Origin: Paraburkholderia hiiakae
GTDB lineage: Bacteria; Pseudomonadota; Gammaproteobacteria; Burkholderiales; Burkholderiaceae
Length of the DNA: 64,000 nt
Assembly: GCF_904848665.1 (NCBI RefSeq)
Contig: NZ_CAJHCQ010000010.1
Span: forward strand, 221,285-285,284
Direction: 5' to 3'
The translations under genes were made by a program, and so were the position numbers. Every line of letters starts with the position of its first letter. Positions within the stretch are counted from its first letter, which is position 1. Positions 35,093-43,871 of this stretch are shown piece by piece. The notes beneath the pieces were generated by a model that did no database searches, was not told the origin of the DNA, and saw only the letters and a list, made by a program, of their open reading frames with translations.

Positions 35093-35230
35093 ATGTTTGC
35101 CTTCCTCCTTACACGGGTTAGCCGCTGGTTCGAGCGCGCTGAACGAAGCCGCAATGACGAGTACCTTGCAGGCGCTCGAGACATTGCCGAGCTCGAACAC
35201 CGGATGCGCTCGCTGGAAAGCGGCCGCTAG
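35093..35230 (+). CDS. DUF3563-family micro-protein
   Basis: This 45-residue protein reads MFAFLLTRVSRWFERAERSR, then NDEYLAGARDIAELEHRMRS and LESGR. The aromatic/hydrophobic N-terminus (SRWFERAE) and the acidic-basic coiled helix (ADLERRMR-like) match the short DUF3563 proteins common in Burkholderiaceae. CTGGAG lies 7 bases upstream of the ATG. It is divergent from the LysR gene. No function is established for the family; an amphipathic, membrane-proximal helix is the visible feature. Confidence 0.8.
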   Translation: MFAFLLTRVSRWFERAERSRNDEYLAGARDIAELEHRMRSLESGR

Positions 35231-35418
35231 CTGATGTCAGGCTTGCGCGAAATCTTTTGGTTGGCTGGCGCGCTTACCCTCGATGCTCCCACACGCGCCT
35301 TGAGAGCGATCCTCGGGCGCTGACTGCGAAGGTAGCGGAGCACGATTTCACTGGACTACGCTTGGCGATAGGCTGACGCGCCGGCCCGCGGTCCGATGTC
35401 GGCCCGATCTCTGTCCGG

Positions 35419-36189
35419 ATGACCAGGATCAATCGTTACAATGCCTCGACGAGTTCCCTTCGACAGCATCGAATGCGAAATATCCTGACCTCCTTTTTCT
35501 GGAGCGGCGACGCCATCCGCAGTCGACGCGTAAGTGACATCGTTTTATCCGGAACGCTCGATCTGCCGGCGCCTTCTGCGGCCGTGCTTGCGGATTGGCA
35601 AAGAGAGACGGCGGTGCGGCTCGCCCTGGAACCTGGGGATGTCGAGGCGATGCATCTGGCGCGCACGCAAATGCGCTGGCCGGACTACAGGCGCTGCATT
35701 CAGGCCATGTCCGCCTGGACGGGCGCCCTTGGACTGCCCGCCGCGGTGCTTGCAGATAGCGACATGGCGCTGATGGCCTGTCGTGGCGCGAGGTATCACC
35801 ACGATGGCGACCAATACGGCGATACCGCTTTCTGCAATCTCTTCCTGAGTGAAGACAAGGGTCTGGACTTGCACTTTCCCTTTACGGGCCAACGCATTCC
35901 CCTCAAGCGGGGAACAGCCGTGATTTTCGATCCGGTTCAGCCCCACGGCGTCATTCAGCGCGGCAGCGACAGTTTTTCTGCGGCCGAATTCGCCCCGGAC
36001 CAGGACTTCGACCAGATTTTCCTGACGTGGGAACTTCCCATCGAAGACGCCGATATTGGAAGCGCGCTAAAGGTCATCTTCGATATCGCCCCCTCAACGT
36101 CGCAGCATCTCGAGAAAGAGCAGGTCTGGTTCAACGGTTCACCCGCCGCCGTCTGCCCGGAATCTGGTCGCTGGCTCCCCGTTAGCTGA
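35419..36189 (+). CDS. Putative 2-oxoglutarate/Fe(II)-type oxygenase fold protein
   Basis: I do not recognise a named family for this 256-residue protein. It has a double-stranded beta-helix-like core: RYHHDGDQYGDTAFCNLFLS (His127, Asp129), then LHFPFTGQRIPLKRGTAVIF and DPVQPHGVIQRGSDSF (His166, with Arg171 nearby). The HxD...H spacing of 37 residues is short but compatible with an Fe(II)/2OG oxygenase or cupin. The N-terminal 100 residues are helical. ATG 35419 is used; ATG 35476 (MRNILTSFF) is possible. It stands alone after the DUF3563 gene. Function is a hypothesis. Confidence 0.7.
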   Translation: MTRINRYNASTSSLRQHRMRNILTSFFWSGDAIRSRRVSDIVLSGTLDLPAPSAAVLADWQRETAVRLALEPGDVEAMHLARTQMRWPDYRRCIQAMSAWTGALGLPAAVLADSDMALMACRGARYHHDGDQYGDTAFCNLFLSEDKGLDLHFPFTGQRIPLKRGTAVIFDPVQPHGVIQRGSDSFSAAEFAPDQDFDQIFLTWELPIEDADIGSALKVIFDIAPSTSQHLEKEQVWFNGSPAAVCPESGRWLPVS

Positions 36190-37344
36190 TATCGACGTCA
36201 CGGCCAGTGTTGACGGCGGCCTGCAGATCGTGCCTCTACCGGTTTCGCTCGCGCAAAGCCACACACGCTTTTCCGTCGAGTCCCTGCTTCGGCTGATAGT
36301 CAACCTGAAGGCGCCGCGCGAGCAGCGCCTCTCCCTTCGCGGCGGATCAGAGACGTCCTGATGTGACGAAAATGTGCGCCGCGTGGATGGCATGTTCATT
36401 GTCACCGTCCAAGAAGCTAAACACGAAAAATATTCGCAATCCTTATTTAAAGTTAGATCATTTAAGGACTGGCGCGGAGGCTTCTCGGCGTGTGACGCCG
36501 CGCTCAGCAGATTCCAATTCCCCGAATTGGCGAACAGCGGCTAAACGTCGACGATTCCTGCCGATGACACATGGTTAATCGCATTGAGGCAGCCCTCTCA
36601 AAGCGACAGGCCGAGGCACAGAATTCCCGCCCATCAACTCTCTTTCCATCTGCGCGCCATTGGATTTCAGTCCCGAAGGCTGATAACCCTGTCAAAGCCT
36701 TATCCGTATTGGGCTTGGAGGTTCGGTAGATTAATGATCCACCATCTGGCCCACCACAATTTCGTGGTTTTACCCGATACCATTTGGACGCTGGCGGTAA
36801 GTATCAATGATGGGTAGGGTTCCGCTTTGTGACCACGCAACCGCATGACCCACAGCGCAGTCGCCTTGCTCGGAACGTTATGCCCGTTCGTTCCGACCCG
36901 GGTGGGATTCTCATTGTTGCCGCTCAGGCCGGCCCGATATGGGATGGGTCGATGTGGCGAATTCCGGCCTAGTTCGGCTCCCGACTCGCCGCGACTCCTA
37001 CTGTCCGCACTTTCTCACTTTGGGATTCCGTCCGGAGTTCGCCGACACTCCATTACCGCTCGCACTGCGACACACTGGGCACGCCACCCGGCAATAGCAG
37101 TCATTCTGCCCGGAATGTTCACGGCTAAACTGATTGCGAACGGGCGCTTGGTTGAAACGGTTCAAATTTGACTCTCCCGATTACGTGGGCAACGCACAAC
37201 TCGACGCATCCGGTGCAGTCAATCTGGTTCAATGAACTAGCCGGCGGTTATGGCGTTTCCCGAGCGTTAGTGCCGCGTCGTCTTCGGGCCAAATCCTGGC
37301 AAAACGACGCGCGGCAGTTTGGTCCACAAGGTCGATGAAATGCT
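36190..37344. other. Gene-free region of about 1.15 kb
   Basis: No supported gene lies here. Just after 36189 a plus-strand frame without a start reads LADIDVTASVDGGLQIVPLP and continues to a TGA at 36361, possibly the tail of a broken gene. The remainder (36360-37200) has lower GC, short frames on all strands and no recognisable domain, repeat or RNA. It may be decayed or recently acquired DNA. Confidence 0.45.
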
Positions 37345-37980
37345 CTATAAAAGGGTGCAGGCTTGGTCGAATTCGAGGCGCGGCGCACGCGCAAACAGCT
37401 TTGATTTGTCGCCGTACCCGAGATTGCAAAGGAAGTTCGACTTAATATGCCCTTCAGGAAAGAATTCCTGGCTGGAGTTCGGCTCGCTTGTTCCGGCACC
37501 AAAGAACTCCTCGTCGACTTTCGCGTTGTCGAAGCCAGACATCGGTCCGCAATCTAGTCCTAACGCACGTGCAGCCAGAATCATGTAGGCGCCTTGCAAA
37601 CTGGAGTTGCGTTTCGCAGTAGCGTCGACTAGTTCCGGTGCATTGGCGAAGAGATCACGCATGCCAGGATCGTGCGGGGATAGCTGTGGCAACTTCTCGT
37701 AGAACTTCAGGTCGTGAGCGATGATGGCCGTCACCGGGGCACTCATCGTCTTGTCCACGTTCCCAGGTGCGAGTGCCGGCAACAGCCTCTCCTTAGCCGC
37801 CTTGGTGCGTAGGAAAAGGACCCGTGCGGGATTTCCGTTGGCGCTGGTGGGAGCCCATCTCATCAGGTTGTAAACCTGGCGCAAGGTCTCGTCCGACACC
37901 GGTTCGTTCAGCCACGCTCTGTACGAACGTGCCTCACGAAAAAGAATATCGAGCCCAACATCCTCTATAGCGTTTCTCAT
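37345..37980 (-). CDS. RutE/HadB-like nitroreductase-family oxidoreductase
   Basis: This 211-residue FMN enzyme belongs to the nitroreductase subgroup of RutE (malonic semialdehyde reductase in pyrimidine breakdown) and related 3-hydroxypropanoate or quinone reductases. Motifs include ILFREARSYRAWLNEPVSDE, LMRWAPTSANGNPARVLFL, the AARALGLDCGPMSGFDNAKV helix and IKSNFLCNLGYGD near the C-terminus. The ATG at 37980 follows GGGAGAA. No other rut genes are adjacent, so the substrate is uncertain; it could reduce an aldehyde or nitro group from nearby catabolic pathways. Confidence 0.88.
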   Translation of the reverse strand: MRNAIEDVGLDILFREARSYRAWLNEPVSDETLRQVYNLMRWAPTSANGNPARVLFLRTKAAKERLLPALAPGNVDKTMSAPVTAIIAHDLKFYEKLPQLSPHDPGMRDLFANAPELVDATAKRNSSLQGAYMILAARALGLDCGPMSGFDNAKVDEEFFGAGTSEPNSSQEFFPEGHIKSNFLCNLGYGDKSKLFARAPRLEFDQACTLL

Positions 37981-38711
37981 AAATTCTCCCAAAGCAGAAG
38001 ACCGCGACTGACTCGCACGACGTGCTTGCTCACGCGGCCACAATCAAACAGCTCACTCCATCACGACAATCCTTTTGTCGCGCTGCTATCCACCGCCAGT
38101 GCCAGTGGGGTGGCAGCGGTCAGCCTTTTCATTCCGCTTTGTCTACTTGTCGCGTCACTCTCGGCTTACGATCGGATGCCCGGTCGCAGTTTCCCTTGCG
38201 ATCACCGAGCGTAAACGACCTGGAAGTCTTTCTTTCGTCTTTGCAGAATGCTCTACCCGTACATCTTGCGCGTATCTACTCTCTATGAGGGCGCCGACAG
38301 TCCCAAGCCATCGTGGTTACGCAGCACTTACCGCCTACGGCCTCAAGCAACGCGGCGGAACACGACGCCGCTACCCTCTATGTTCGCCGACGTGGGGAGC
38401 GCTTCCATTGAGCCCCCTCGGCGGCGAAAGAGAGTCATTCCGTTCTACAAGGAAGCACTCAATGAAACGCACATCCGTGGCCGAGAATGAAGAACACTTT
38501 GAAAGATCAACGAACCATCGTCTGATAATAGATTGGCAGCGAAATCATGCATATGTCCTGAATTGCAATGCAACTTTGCGCTCGCTAGAACGCCGAGCGA
38601 AGGCAAGAAAGAATGTCCGAAGTACTGAACCATGTGCGCACGGCGGATTTAAACCCGACGCCCCTGCAACAAGTGATGAAGGGTACTGCGTGAACGCTGT
38701 GGCCCCTTACT
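37981..38711. other. Intergenic region without supported gene
   Basis: About 730 bases with short, arginine/serine-biased frames on both strands and patches of low GC (38460-38580). I see no RNA gene, repeat pair or domain; the segment leads into a decayed FAH scrap. Confidence 0.35.
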
Positions 38712-38818
38712 GAGTGTGGATTGGGGGGACGGCGGCATGTGGAGCGCTTCGTCCATCCCGGCGGGCTGTTCATAGTGATTTGCACCCACGCCGTAGAGTC
38801 CTGTGGACACCAACACGT
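38712..38818 (-). pseudogene. Scrap of an FAH-family gene
   Basis: The minus strand reads VLVSTGLYGVGANHYEQPAG, then MDEALHMPPSPQST, and then loses frame. This corresponds to the segment PRTIYGAGANYYDHVAEMDR and AFNMPPSPDP of the intact FAH-family gene at 40180-41160, but it is clearly diverged. Only about 35 codons remain, next to the porin 3' end. It suggests a second copy of this enzyme was once present. Confidence 0.75.
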
Positions 38819-38847
38819 CGACGCGCAGCCCGCTCCGTCGCGACGGA

Positions 38848-39939
38848 TCAAAACTTCTGTTGCAGACCCACCATGACGCCAAGCTGATCCATGCCGGCCC
38901 CGACAGTGCCTCCGGCTGCAACGGCGTTGGCGGCCAGCGCGCTGTTGAACATGTACCCGACCGACGTGTACACCGTGGTGCGCGGCGATAGCAGGTAATT
39001 CACACGTCCGACCAGCAGCGTCGAGCTTGCATCGTTCTTCCCCGCTGCCCCTCGCTGCAGGTAACGCACGCCCTCAGCATCGAAGAAAAGCGCTGGCGTG
39101 GCATAGTACGTCGCCCCCGCAAAGAAAATGTCGTACTGCAAATGGGTCGCGGCCGCCAGGTTGTTTCTGATCCAGCCGACACCGATTTTGGTCGATCCGA
39201 AAATCACGTAACCGTCGACGATATTGTGCGTATCGGTGTACGCGCTGTTGTTGAGCGGTGGCGAAGCACCCGCGCCACCGCGTGCCACGTCGTAAGAGGC
39301 GGCCACGCCAAAGCTCGCTGAATCGTACGCGAGCATCGCGGTGTATTGCCGGCACGCTATGAAGTTGCCCGCCACCTGACCTGGGCAATTGGTCGCCGCC
39401 GGTCCCGCAGGACCCGCTGCGTCACGGCCAAAACTGTATGTGCCGCCGAGAGTGAAGCCATGGAATTTGCCGAGATAGCCAACCGCATTATCGCTGCGCG
39501 AGTTCGGTATATATGGATCAAAACTGGCCATCGAATGAATCGAAGGACCGATCACATCCGCGTTCGTCAGCGCGTACATCGTCATGTTCATCTGCCGGCC
39601 GAGAGTGACCGAGCCATAGTTGCTGCTTACGCCGACGTTCGCTTGCCGACCGAAGAGGCGGCCGCCGTAGTTCAACTCCCCGGTGCCCGGTTGAAAGCCG
39701 CTCTCCAGGACGAAGAATGTCTTGTAGCCCCCACCAAGGTCTTCGGTGCCCTTTATGCCCCAACGCGACGGCACTTCACCGGTCAGAAAAGGCATCCCAA
39801 CCGATGATCCGCCACTGGCTGTTGCATGGTTGTAGTACGACACCCCGGCGTCGACGATCCCATATAGCGTGACGCTGCTTTGGGCGTATGCGACCCCTGA
39901 CGCCGCGACGAGCAACGCCGCGCTCCATTGAGTTTTCAT
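38848..39939 (-). CDS. Outer-membrane porin of aromatic-degradation cluster
   Basis: This 363-residue Omp32-family porin has a signal peptide (MKTQWSAALLVAASGVAYA), mature start QSSVTLYGIVDAGVSYYN, loop/strand blocks WGIKGTEDLGGGYKTFFVLE, RLFGRQANVGV, VTLGRQ, and the C-terminal GVMVGLQQKF. The ATG at 39939 gives the proper signal peptide; the frame is open 21 codons further. It is the distal gene of a minus-strand cluster of aromatic catabolic genes, 240 bases below an FAH-family gene with a repeat-containing leader of its own, so it may have a separate promoter. Confidence 0.93.
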   Translation of the reverse strand: MKTQWSAALLVAASGVAYAQSSVTLYGIVDAGVSYYNHATASGGSSVGMPFLTGEVPSRWGIKGTEDLGGGYKTFFVLESGFQPGTGELNYGGRLFGRQANVGVSSNYGSVTLGRQMNMTMYALTNADVIGPSIHSMASFDPYIPNSRSDNAVGYLGKFHGFTLGGTYSFGRDAAGPAGPAATNCPGQVAGNFIACRQYTAMLAYDSASFGVAASYDVARGGAGASPPLNNSAYTDTHNIVDGYVIFGSTKIGVGWIRNNLAAATHLQYDIFFAGATYYATPALFFDAEGVRYLQRGAAGKNDASSTLLVGRVNYLLSPRTTVYTSVGYMFNSALAANAVAAGGTVGAGMDQLGVMVGLQQKF

Positions 39940-39998
39940 GACGATCAAATCTCCATTTTTGTGGCGCAATCTCTTGTTCTGGACGGCTTGGGGGAAAC

Positions 39999-40044
39999 GC
40001 AAATCTTTGTGTTATCGTATTTAATTAGTAATGCGAATCTTTGT
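39999..40044. promoter_or_regulatory. Direct repeat upstream of porin
   Basis: GCAAATCTTTGT (39999-40010) and GCGAATCTTTGT (40033-40044) are 12-base direct repeats with one mismatch, spaced 34 bases start to start (about three helical turns), in an AT-rich stretch 60-105 bases upstream of the porin ATG. The geometry suits a dimeric activator such as an AraC or LysR type; no such regulator is adjacent. Confidence 0.5.
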
Positions 40045-40179
40045 AGCGTCAGGAACGTGCGAAAACGGACCTGAATCTGTCTCCTCCTGACGCCTGTGTA
40101 CGGCGGAGTTCAAGACGTCGGCCGTGCGACGAATGCGGGACCGGCAACGTACGATCGCCGGGTCCCGCGAGCGGGTCCC

Positions 40180-41160
40180 TCAGCTGTCTGTTCGGGTGGC
40201 GTCGGCAGCCCTGAACATGGTCTCGAGCGTACCAATGCGTTCGATCCAGACTTCGATTTCGTCGCCGGGCTCGATAAACTGCTTATGTGGCATGCCGACA
40301 CCAGCCGGCGTGCCGGACAGGATCACGTCGCCCGGATATAGCATCACGCGGCTGCTCAGGAAGGCGATCTGTTCAGCCACGCTAAAGATCATTTCCGCTG
40401 TACTCGAGTCCTGACGCACTTCGCCGTTGCGCCACAGACGAATCTTCAGTGACTGCACATCCGGAATGTCTTCCGCCGGCGTGATCCAGGGTCCTAGCGG
40501 ACAACTGCCCTCCCAGCATTTCTGGGAGATCCAGTCGAAGTGGAACGGTGAATGCACGCCGATGTAGTCGCGGACGAATACATCCCGTAGCGAGAGATCG
40601 TTTGCCACGGTGTACCCCGCAACATACGACAGTGCATCCTCGACTCCGACGTTGCGTGCTGGACGGCCGATGACCACCGCGAGCTCGGCTTCCCAATCAA
40701 CGTTGCGACTGTACGGCGGCAAGGTCACCTGCTCGCCGGTACCCGTGACCACCGAACACGCGGGTGCCTTGATGAAATGCCACGGCGCCCCCGACACCGT
40801 GTGCGGATCGGGCGACGGCGGCATGTTGAACGCGCGGTCCATTTCGGCAACGTGGTCATAGTAATTTGCACCCGCGCCGTAGATGGTTCGCGGTAGCAGC
40901 GGTGCCAGCAGCTTTACCTCATCGAGCGCGAGGCCCGGCAACGGCGACTTCGAAGTCGCAACGCGTACCGCCGCCTCGCGCAACAGAGGGCCGAAGCTGT
41001 CCCACCGTTCGATCAGGTCAGTGACCGTCTGCTCACGCATTTCAAGCTGAAGCAGTTCGCCCAGTTGCGGGCCATACGGATAGACACGTTCGTCAATCAA
41101 CAGGCCCGCACGTGTTCGACCTTCGTCGTCATAACTCAGTAGATGATAGTGGCCGTTCAT
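40180..41160 (-). CDS. FAH-family hydrolase/hydratase
   Basis: This 326-residue protein of the fumarylacetoacetate hydrolase superfamily probably hydrates, decarboxylates or hydrolyses a ring-cleavage product. The catalytic core is TIYGAGANYYDHVAEMD, the metal block NVDWEAELAVVIGRPARNV, GYTVANDLSLRDV, FDWISQKCWEGSCPLGPWIT and the C-terminal DVILSGTPAGVGMPHKQFI. Acidic metal ligands in WEAELAVV and NDLS are present. It lies 17 bases after the VOC gene in the aromatic cluster, which also contains a second FAH protein at 42988. Exact reaction not deducible. Confidence 0.9.
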   Translation of the reverse strand: MNGHYHLLSYDDEGRTRAGLLIDERVYPYGPQLGELLQLEMREQTVTDLIERWDSFGPLLREAAVRVATSKSPLPGLALDEVKLLAPLLPRTIYGAGANYYDHVAEMDRAFNMPPSPDPHTVSGAPWHFIKAPACSVVTGTGEQVTLPPYSRNVDWEAELAVVIGRPARNVGVEDALSYVAGYTVANDLSLRDVFVRDYIGVHSPFHFDWISQKCWEGSCPLGPWITPAEDIPDVQSLKIRLWRNGEVRQDSSTAEMIFSVAEQIAFLSSRVMLYPGDVILSGTPAGVGMPHKQFIEPGDEIEVWIERIGTLETMFRAADATRTDS

Positions 41161-41177
41161 GTCGGATTGTCCTGGCC

Positions 41178-41651
41178 TTAGAAGCGATCGCCGAAATCGA
41201 AAACATCGTCGTGCTGGAAGCCCTCGTAGTACTGGAACTCCCACCAGTTGTAGTCGAGGTCCTGAAGATAGAACGAGTACACGCCGTGTTGCAGCGTCGT
41301 CTCGGTGATCTGCCGAATCTTGTATTGATCCTTGTATTCGTGCGCTGCGCGATGCGCCGCGTCGACTTCTTCCCGGGTGCGTACGTCCAGTCCCCAGTGG
41401 GTCAGGAACGAGACGTCGTGAATCTTGTCGCCCACTTCGACGCAGAACACGTGGAACTTCAGGCCCAGCCGGAACGCAAACGCAGGCGCCGCATGGCGCA
41501 CGGTTTCAAGGCCGAGGAACTCCTCGTAGAAGCGACGCGTTTCGGTAATGTCGCGGCACTCCAGCGTGCCGTGGCCAAGCACATACGGCTGATTGATCGC
41601 GCGGCTGTTTTTCAACGGCACAACGGCGTCGTCAGGGATTTCAAGCGTCAT
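41178..41651 (-). CDS. Single-domain VOC (glyoxalase/extradiol-like) protein
   Basis: This 157-residue vicinal-oxygen-chelate protein has two beta-alpha-beta-beta-beta modules: LGHGTLECRDITETRRFYEE with a first His, and QHGVYSFYLQDLDYNWWEFQ with the acidic metal residue near its end. LKFHVFCVEV and ISFLTHW-like strands lie between. It could be a ring-cleavage dioxygenase of one-domain type, an isomerase or a binding protein. It sits between a 2Fe-2S reductase and an FAH enzyme in the cluster, 56 bases after the reductase stop. Confidence 0.83.
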   Translation of the reverse strand: MTLEIPDDAVVPLKNSRAINQPYVLGHGTLECRDITETRRFYEEFLGLETVRHAAPAFAFRLGLKFHVFCVEVGDKIHDVSFLTHWGLDVRTREEVDAAHRAAHEYKDQYKIRQITETTLQHGVYSFYLQDLDYNWWEFQYYEGFQHDDVFDFGDRF

Positions 41652-41707
41652 GGGATGTCTCCATTGTGTCAGGTGCAGTTGGTGTATCGATCTGCGACTG
41701 GGTGGCT

Positions 41708-42745
41708 CTACGCTGCGGTCTCGGCCTGTGTCAGGAACGCATCGGCGTGGAAGGCCGCTGGGGGAAGCCCGCACGTGCGCGTGAAGTCTTCCCGTGCTGC
41801 GTTGACCATCGCTGGCGCGCCGCACGCATAGACCTCATATCCCGAAAGATCCGGAAAGTCCTCGACCACCGCCTGATGAACCCAGCCCGTGCGCCCGGTC
41901 CAGTCGCAATCCAATCCCGGTTCGGACAGCACCGGCACGAAATGGACGTTCGGATGATCCCCCGCCCATTTGTGCGGGAGATCGGAGAGATACAGGTCGC
42001 GCCGCCGTCGGCCACCCCAGTAGATGTGGAATTCGCGAGCGCTCCCGCGTTGCAGTGCATACTCGACGATGGCCTTTACAGGCGCGAAGCCGGTTCCGCC
42101 CGCGAGCAGAATGACGGGCTTCTCGGTCGCCTCTCGCAGGAAGAACGCGCCGAACGGCCCTTCGAAGCGAAGCATCTGCCGGGGTGCAAGCTCCGAAAAT
42201 ACCTGTTCGGTAAAGCGACCACCCGGGTGATGGCGGATGTGCAACTCGATATGCGTCAGCGACACCGGATCGGGCGGCACGGCAATCGAGTAGCTGCGGC
42301 GCACGCCGTCCGGCAGCAGCATGTCGATATACTGACCGGCGCGGAAGAAGAAGTTCTCGTTCAGCGGCAGGCGCAATCTCAGTACGGCAACATCAGGCGC
42401 GGGCCTCGTGATGTCCGTCACCCGGCAGGGGAAAGTCGAAGCCCTGACGACATCGAGGCCGGTTAACTCCTCCACCTCGATGGTCAAATCGGAAAGCGGC
42501 TTCGCCGAGCATAGCAATGCGTAGCCGTCCTCCCGCTCCCCGGGTGGCAGGGCTCGCTCGAGTACGTGTCCGTGCTCGACCCGCCCCTCGACGACGCGCC
42601 CCTTGCACGCGCTGCAAGCGCCCGAGCGGCAGCTATAAGGAACGAAAAGACCGGCCTTCATGGCTGCGGCCAGCACCGTTTCCCCGTCCTCGACGACATA
42701 GCGATTTCCGCTTGGCTTCAATATGACTTCATAACTCACTTTCAT
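41708..42745 (-). CDS. 2Fe-2S ferredoxin / flavin oxidoreductase (oxygenase reductase component)
   Basis: This 345-residue reductase passes electrons from NAD(P)H through FAD to a plant-type 2Fe-2S centre. The N-terminal ferredoxin domain has VPYSCRSGACSACKGRV with a distal LLCSA Cys. The FAD domain has RSYSIAVPP and the NAD domain has VILLAGGTGFAPVKAIVEYA and the C-terminal YEVYACGAPAMVNAAR. Such reductases serve Rieske or di-iron oxygenases, or act like CDP-6-deoxy-glucose reductases. No oxygenase partner of that kind is in the window, so its partner must be elsewhere or is the flavin system here. ATG 42745 is used. Confidence 0.9.
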   Translation of the reverse strand: MKVSYEVILKPSGNRYVVEDGETVLAAAMKAGLFVPYSCRSGACSACKGRVVEGRVEHGHVLERALPPGEREDGYALLCSAKPLSDLTIEVEELTGLDVVRASTFPCRVTDITRPAPDVAVLRLRLPLNENFFFRAGQYIDMLLPDGVRRSYSIAVPPDPVSLTHIELHIRHHPGGRFTEQVFSELAPRQMLRFEGPFGAFFLREATEKPVILLAGGTGFAPVKAIVEYALQRGSAREFHIYWGGRRRRDLYLSDLPHKWAGDHPNVHFVPVLSEPGLDCDWTGRTGWVHQAVVEDFPDLSGYEVYACGAPAMVNAAREDFTRTCGLPPAAFHADAFLTQAETAA

Positions 42746-42987
42746 TTCTCCATTCCCGAGCCCAGCCTCCAACCCACTACCCTTCACGTTTCGAATCCGC
42801 CACCGGTGCCTGAAGGCTGTTTTCCAGGCAAACGAATCTGAATCACTGCCGCGATGCGCCATTCCGCTCAGCGCCGGCATCGTCTCCGTGTTTCCATGCG
42901 TCTGAATTCACGCTTCGCGTTTGCCAGCAGTTTCCGCACGCACTCCCGCGTGTTCCGCGCTTTACGCATTCGTGTTACCCATCTGGC

Positions 42988-43851
42988 TCACACCGGTTCG
43001 GCAACGATCCGATTTTCAATCGCCCCGATCCCTTCAATTTCGGCCCGCATCACATCGCCCACTTTCAGGTACACGGGCGGGCTCATCGCGACGCCCACGC
43101 CCGACGGTGTCCCCGTCGCCAGGAGATCGCCCGGTTCGAGCGTAAAGGCCGTGGACAGGTGAGCGATCTGGTCGTGAATGTTGTGGATCATCGAATCCGT
43201 CACATCGTCCTGACGCAGCTCGCCGTTCACCCACAACTGCAAACGCAGGGCGAGTGGGTCACCGATTTCGTCGGGCGTGACGATCCATGGACCGGTGGGT
43301 CCACAGGTATCGAACGACTTGCCAATCGTCATGGTCTGGGTGGCGAGCTGCCAGTCGCGCACCGACACGTCATTGCAAACCATATAGCCCGCGATCACCG
43401 AACTCGCTGCGTCGCGGCTCACGTGCCTGCAGCGTTGACCGATCACCACGCACAGTTCGACTTCGTAATCGAGCTGGTTCGATACTGCCGGCAGATGTAC
43501 ATCGCCGAACGGACCGTTGATACAGGACACCTGCTTGTTGAACCAGACCTGGGTCGGTGGTGTCTGCACGCCGACACTGGCTGCCTCTGCCACGTGTTTG
43601 CGATAGTTCATACCGATGGCGAGAAACTTCGACGGGTTGGGCAGCGGCGCGAGCAGCGTGACCTCCGACAACGCGACGGCATGCTTGCCGCGTACGGCAC
43701 GCGCACGCGTCATTGCGTCCGGACCGGCTTGCAACAACGCCATCATGGTGGGCGGCAAGTCCGGATCATTCCGCGGCAGGTCAATGACCTGGTCGCCTTC
43801 CACCTTGCCGATCGAGACGGTGCCCTGATGCTGATAAGTAACGAGTTTCAT
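42988..43851 (-). CDS. FAH-family hydrolase, second copy type
   Basis: This 287-residue FAH-superfamily protein resembles 2-hydroxyhepta-2,4-diene-1,7-dioate isomerases and ureidoglycolate-lyase-like enzymes. Motifs are FLAIGMNYRKHVAEAA, the metal block QLDYEVELCVVIGQRCRHV, GYMVCNDVSVRDWQL, the KSFDTCGPTGPWIVTPDEIG block and LLATGTPSGVGVAMSPPVYL. It lies 20 bases below the MFS transporter gene. Together with the FAH protein at 40180 it would provide two successive steps after ring cleavage. Confidence 0.9.
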   Translation of the reverse strand: MKLVTYQHQGTVSIGKVEGDQVIDLPRNDPDLPPTMMALLQAGPDAMTRARAVRGKHAVALSEVTLLAPLPNPSKFLAIGMNYRKHVAEAASVGVQTPPTQVWFNKQVSCINGPFGDVHLPAVSNQLDYEVELCVVIGQRCRHVSRDAASSVIAGYMVCNDVSVRDWQLATQTMTIGKSFDTCGPTGPWIVTPDEIGDPLALRLQLWVNGELRQDDVTDSMIHNIHDQIAHLSTAFTLEPGDLLATGTPSGVGVAMSPPVYLKVGDVMRAEIEGIGAIENRIVAEPV

Positions 43852-43871
43852 GAGTGTCGAAAAAGAATGAG

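Noticed and set aside
36845..37171. 108-codon plus-strand frame in the gene-free region
   Set aside because: Composition unlike neighbouring genes, no ribosome site, no domain.
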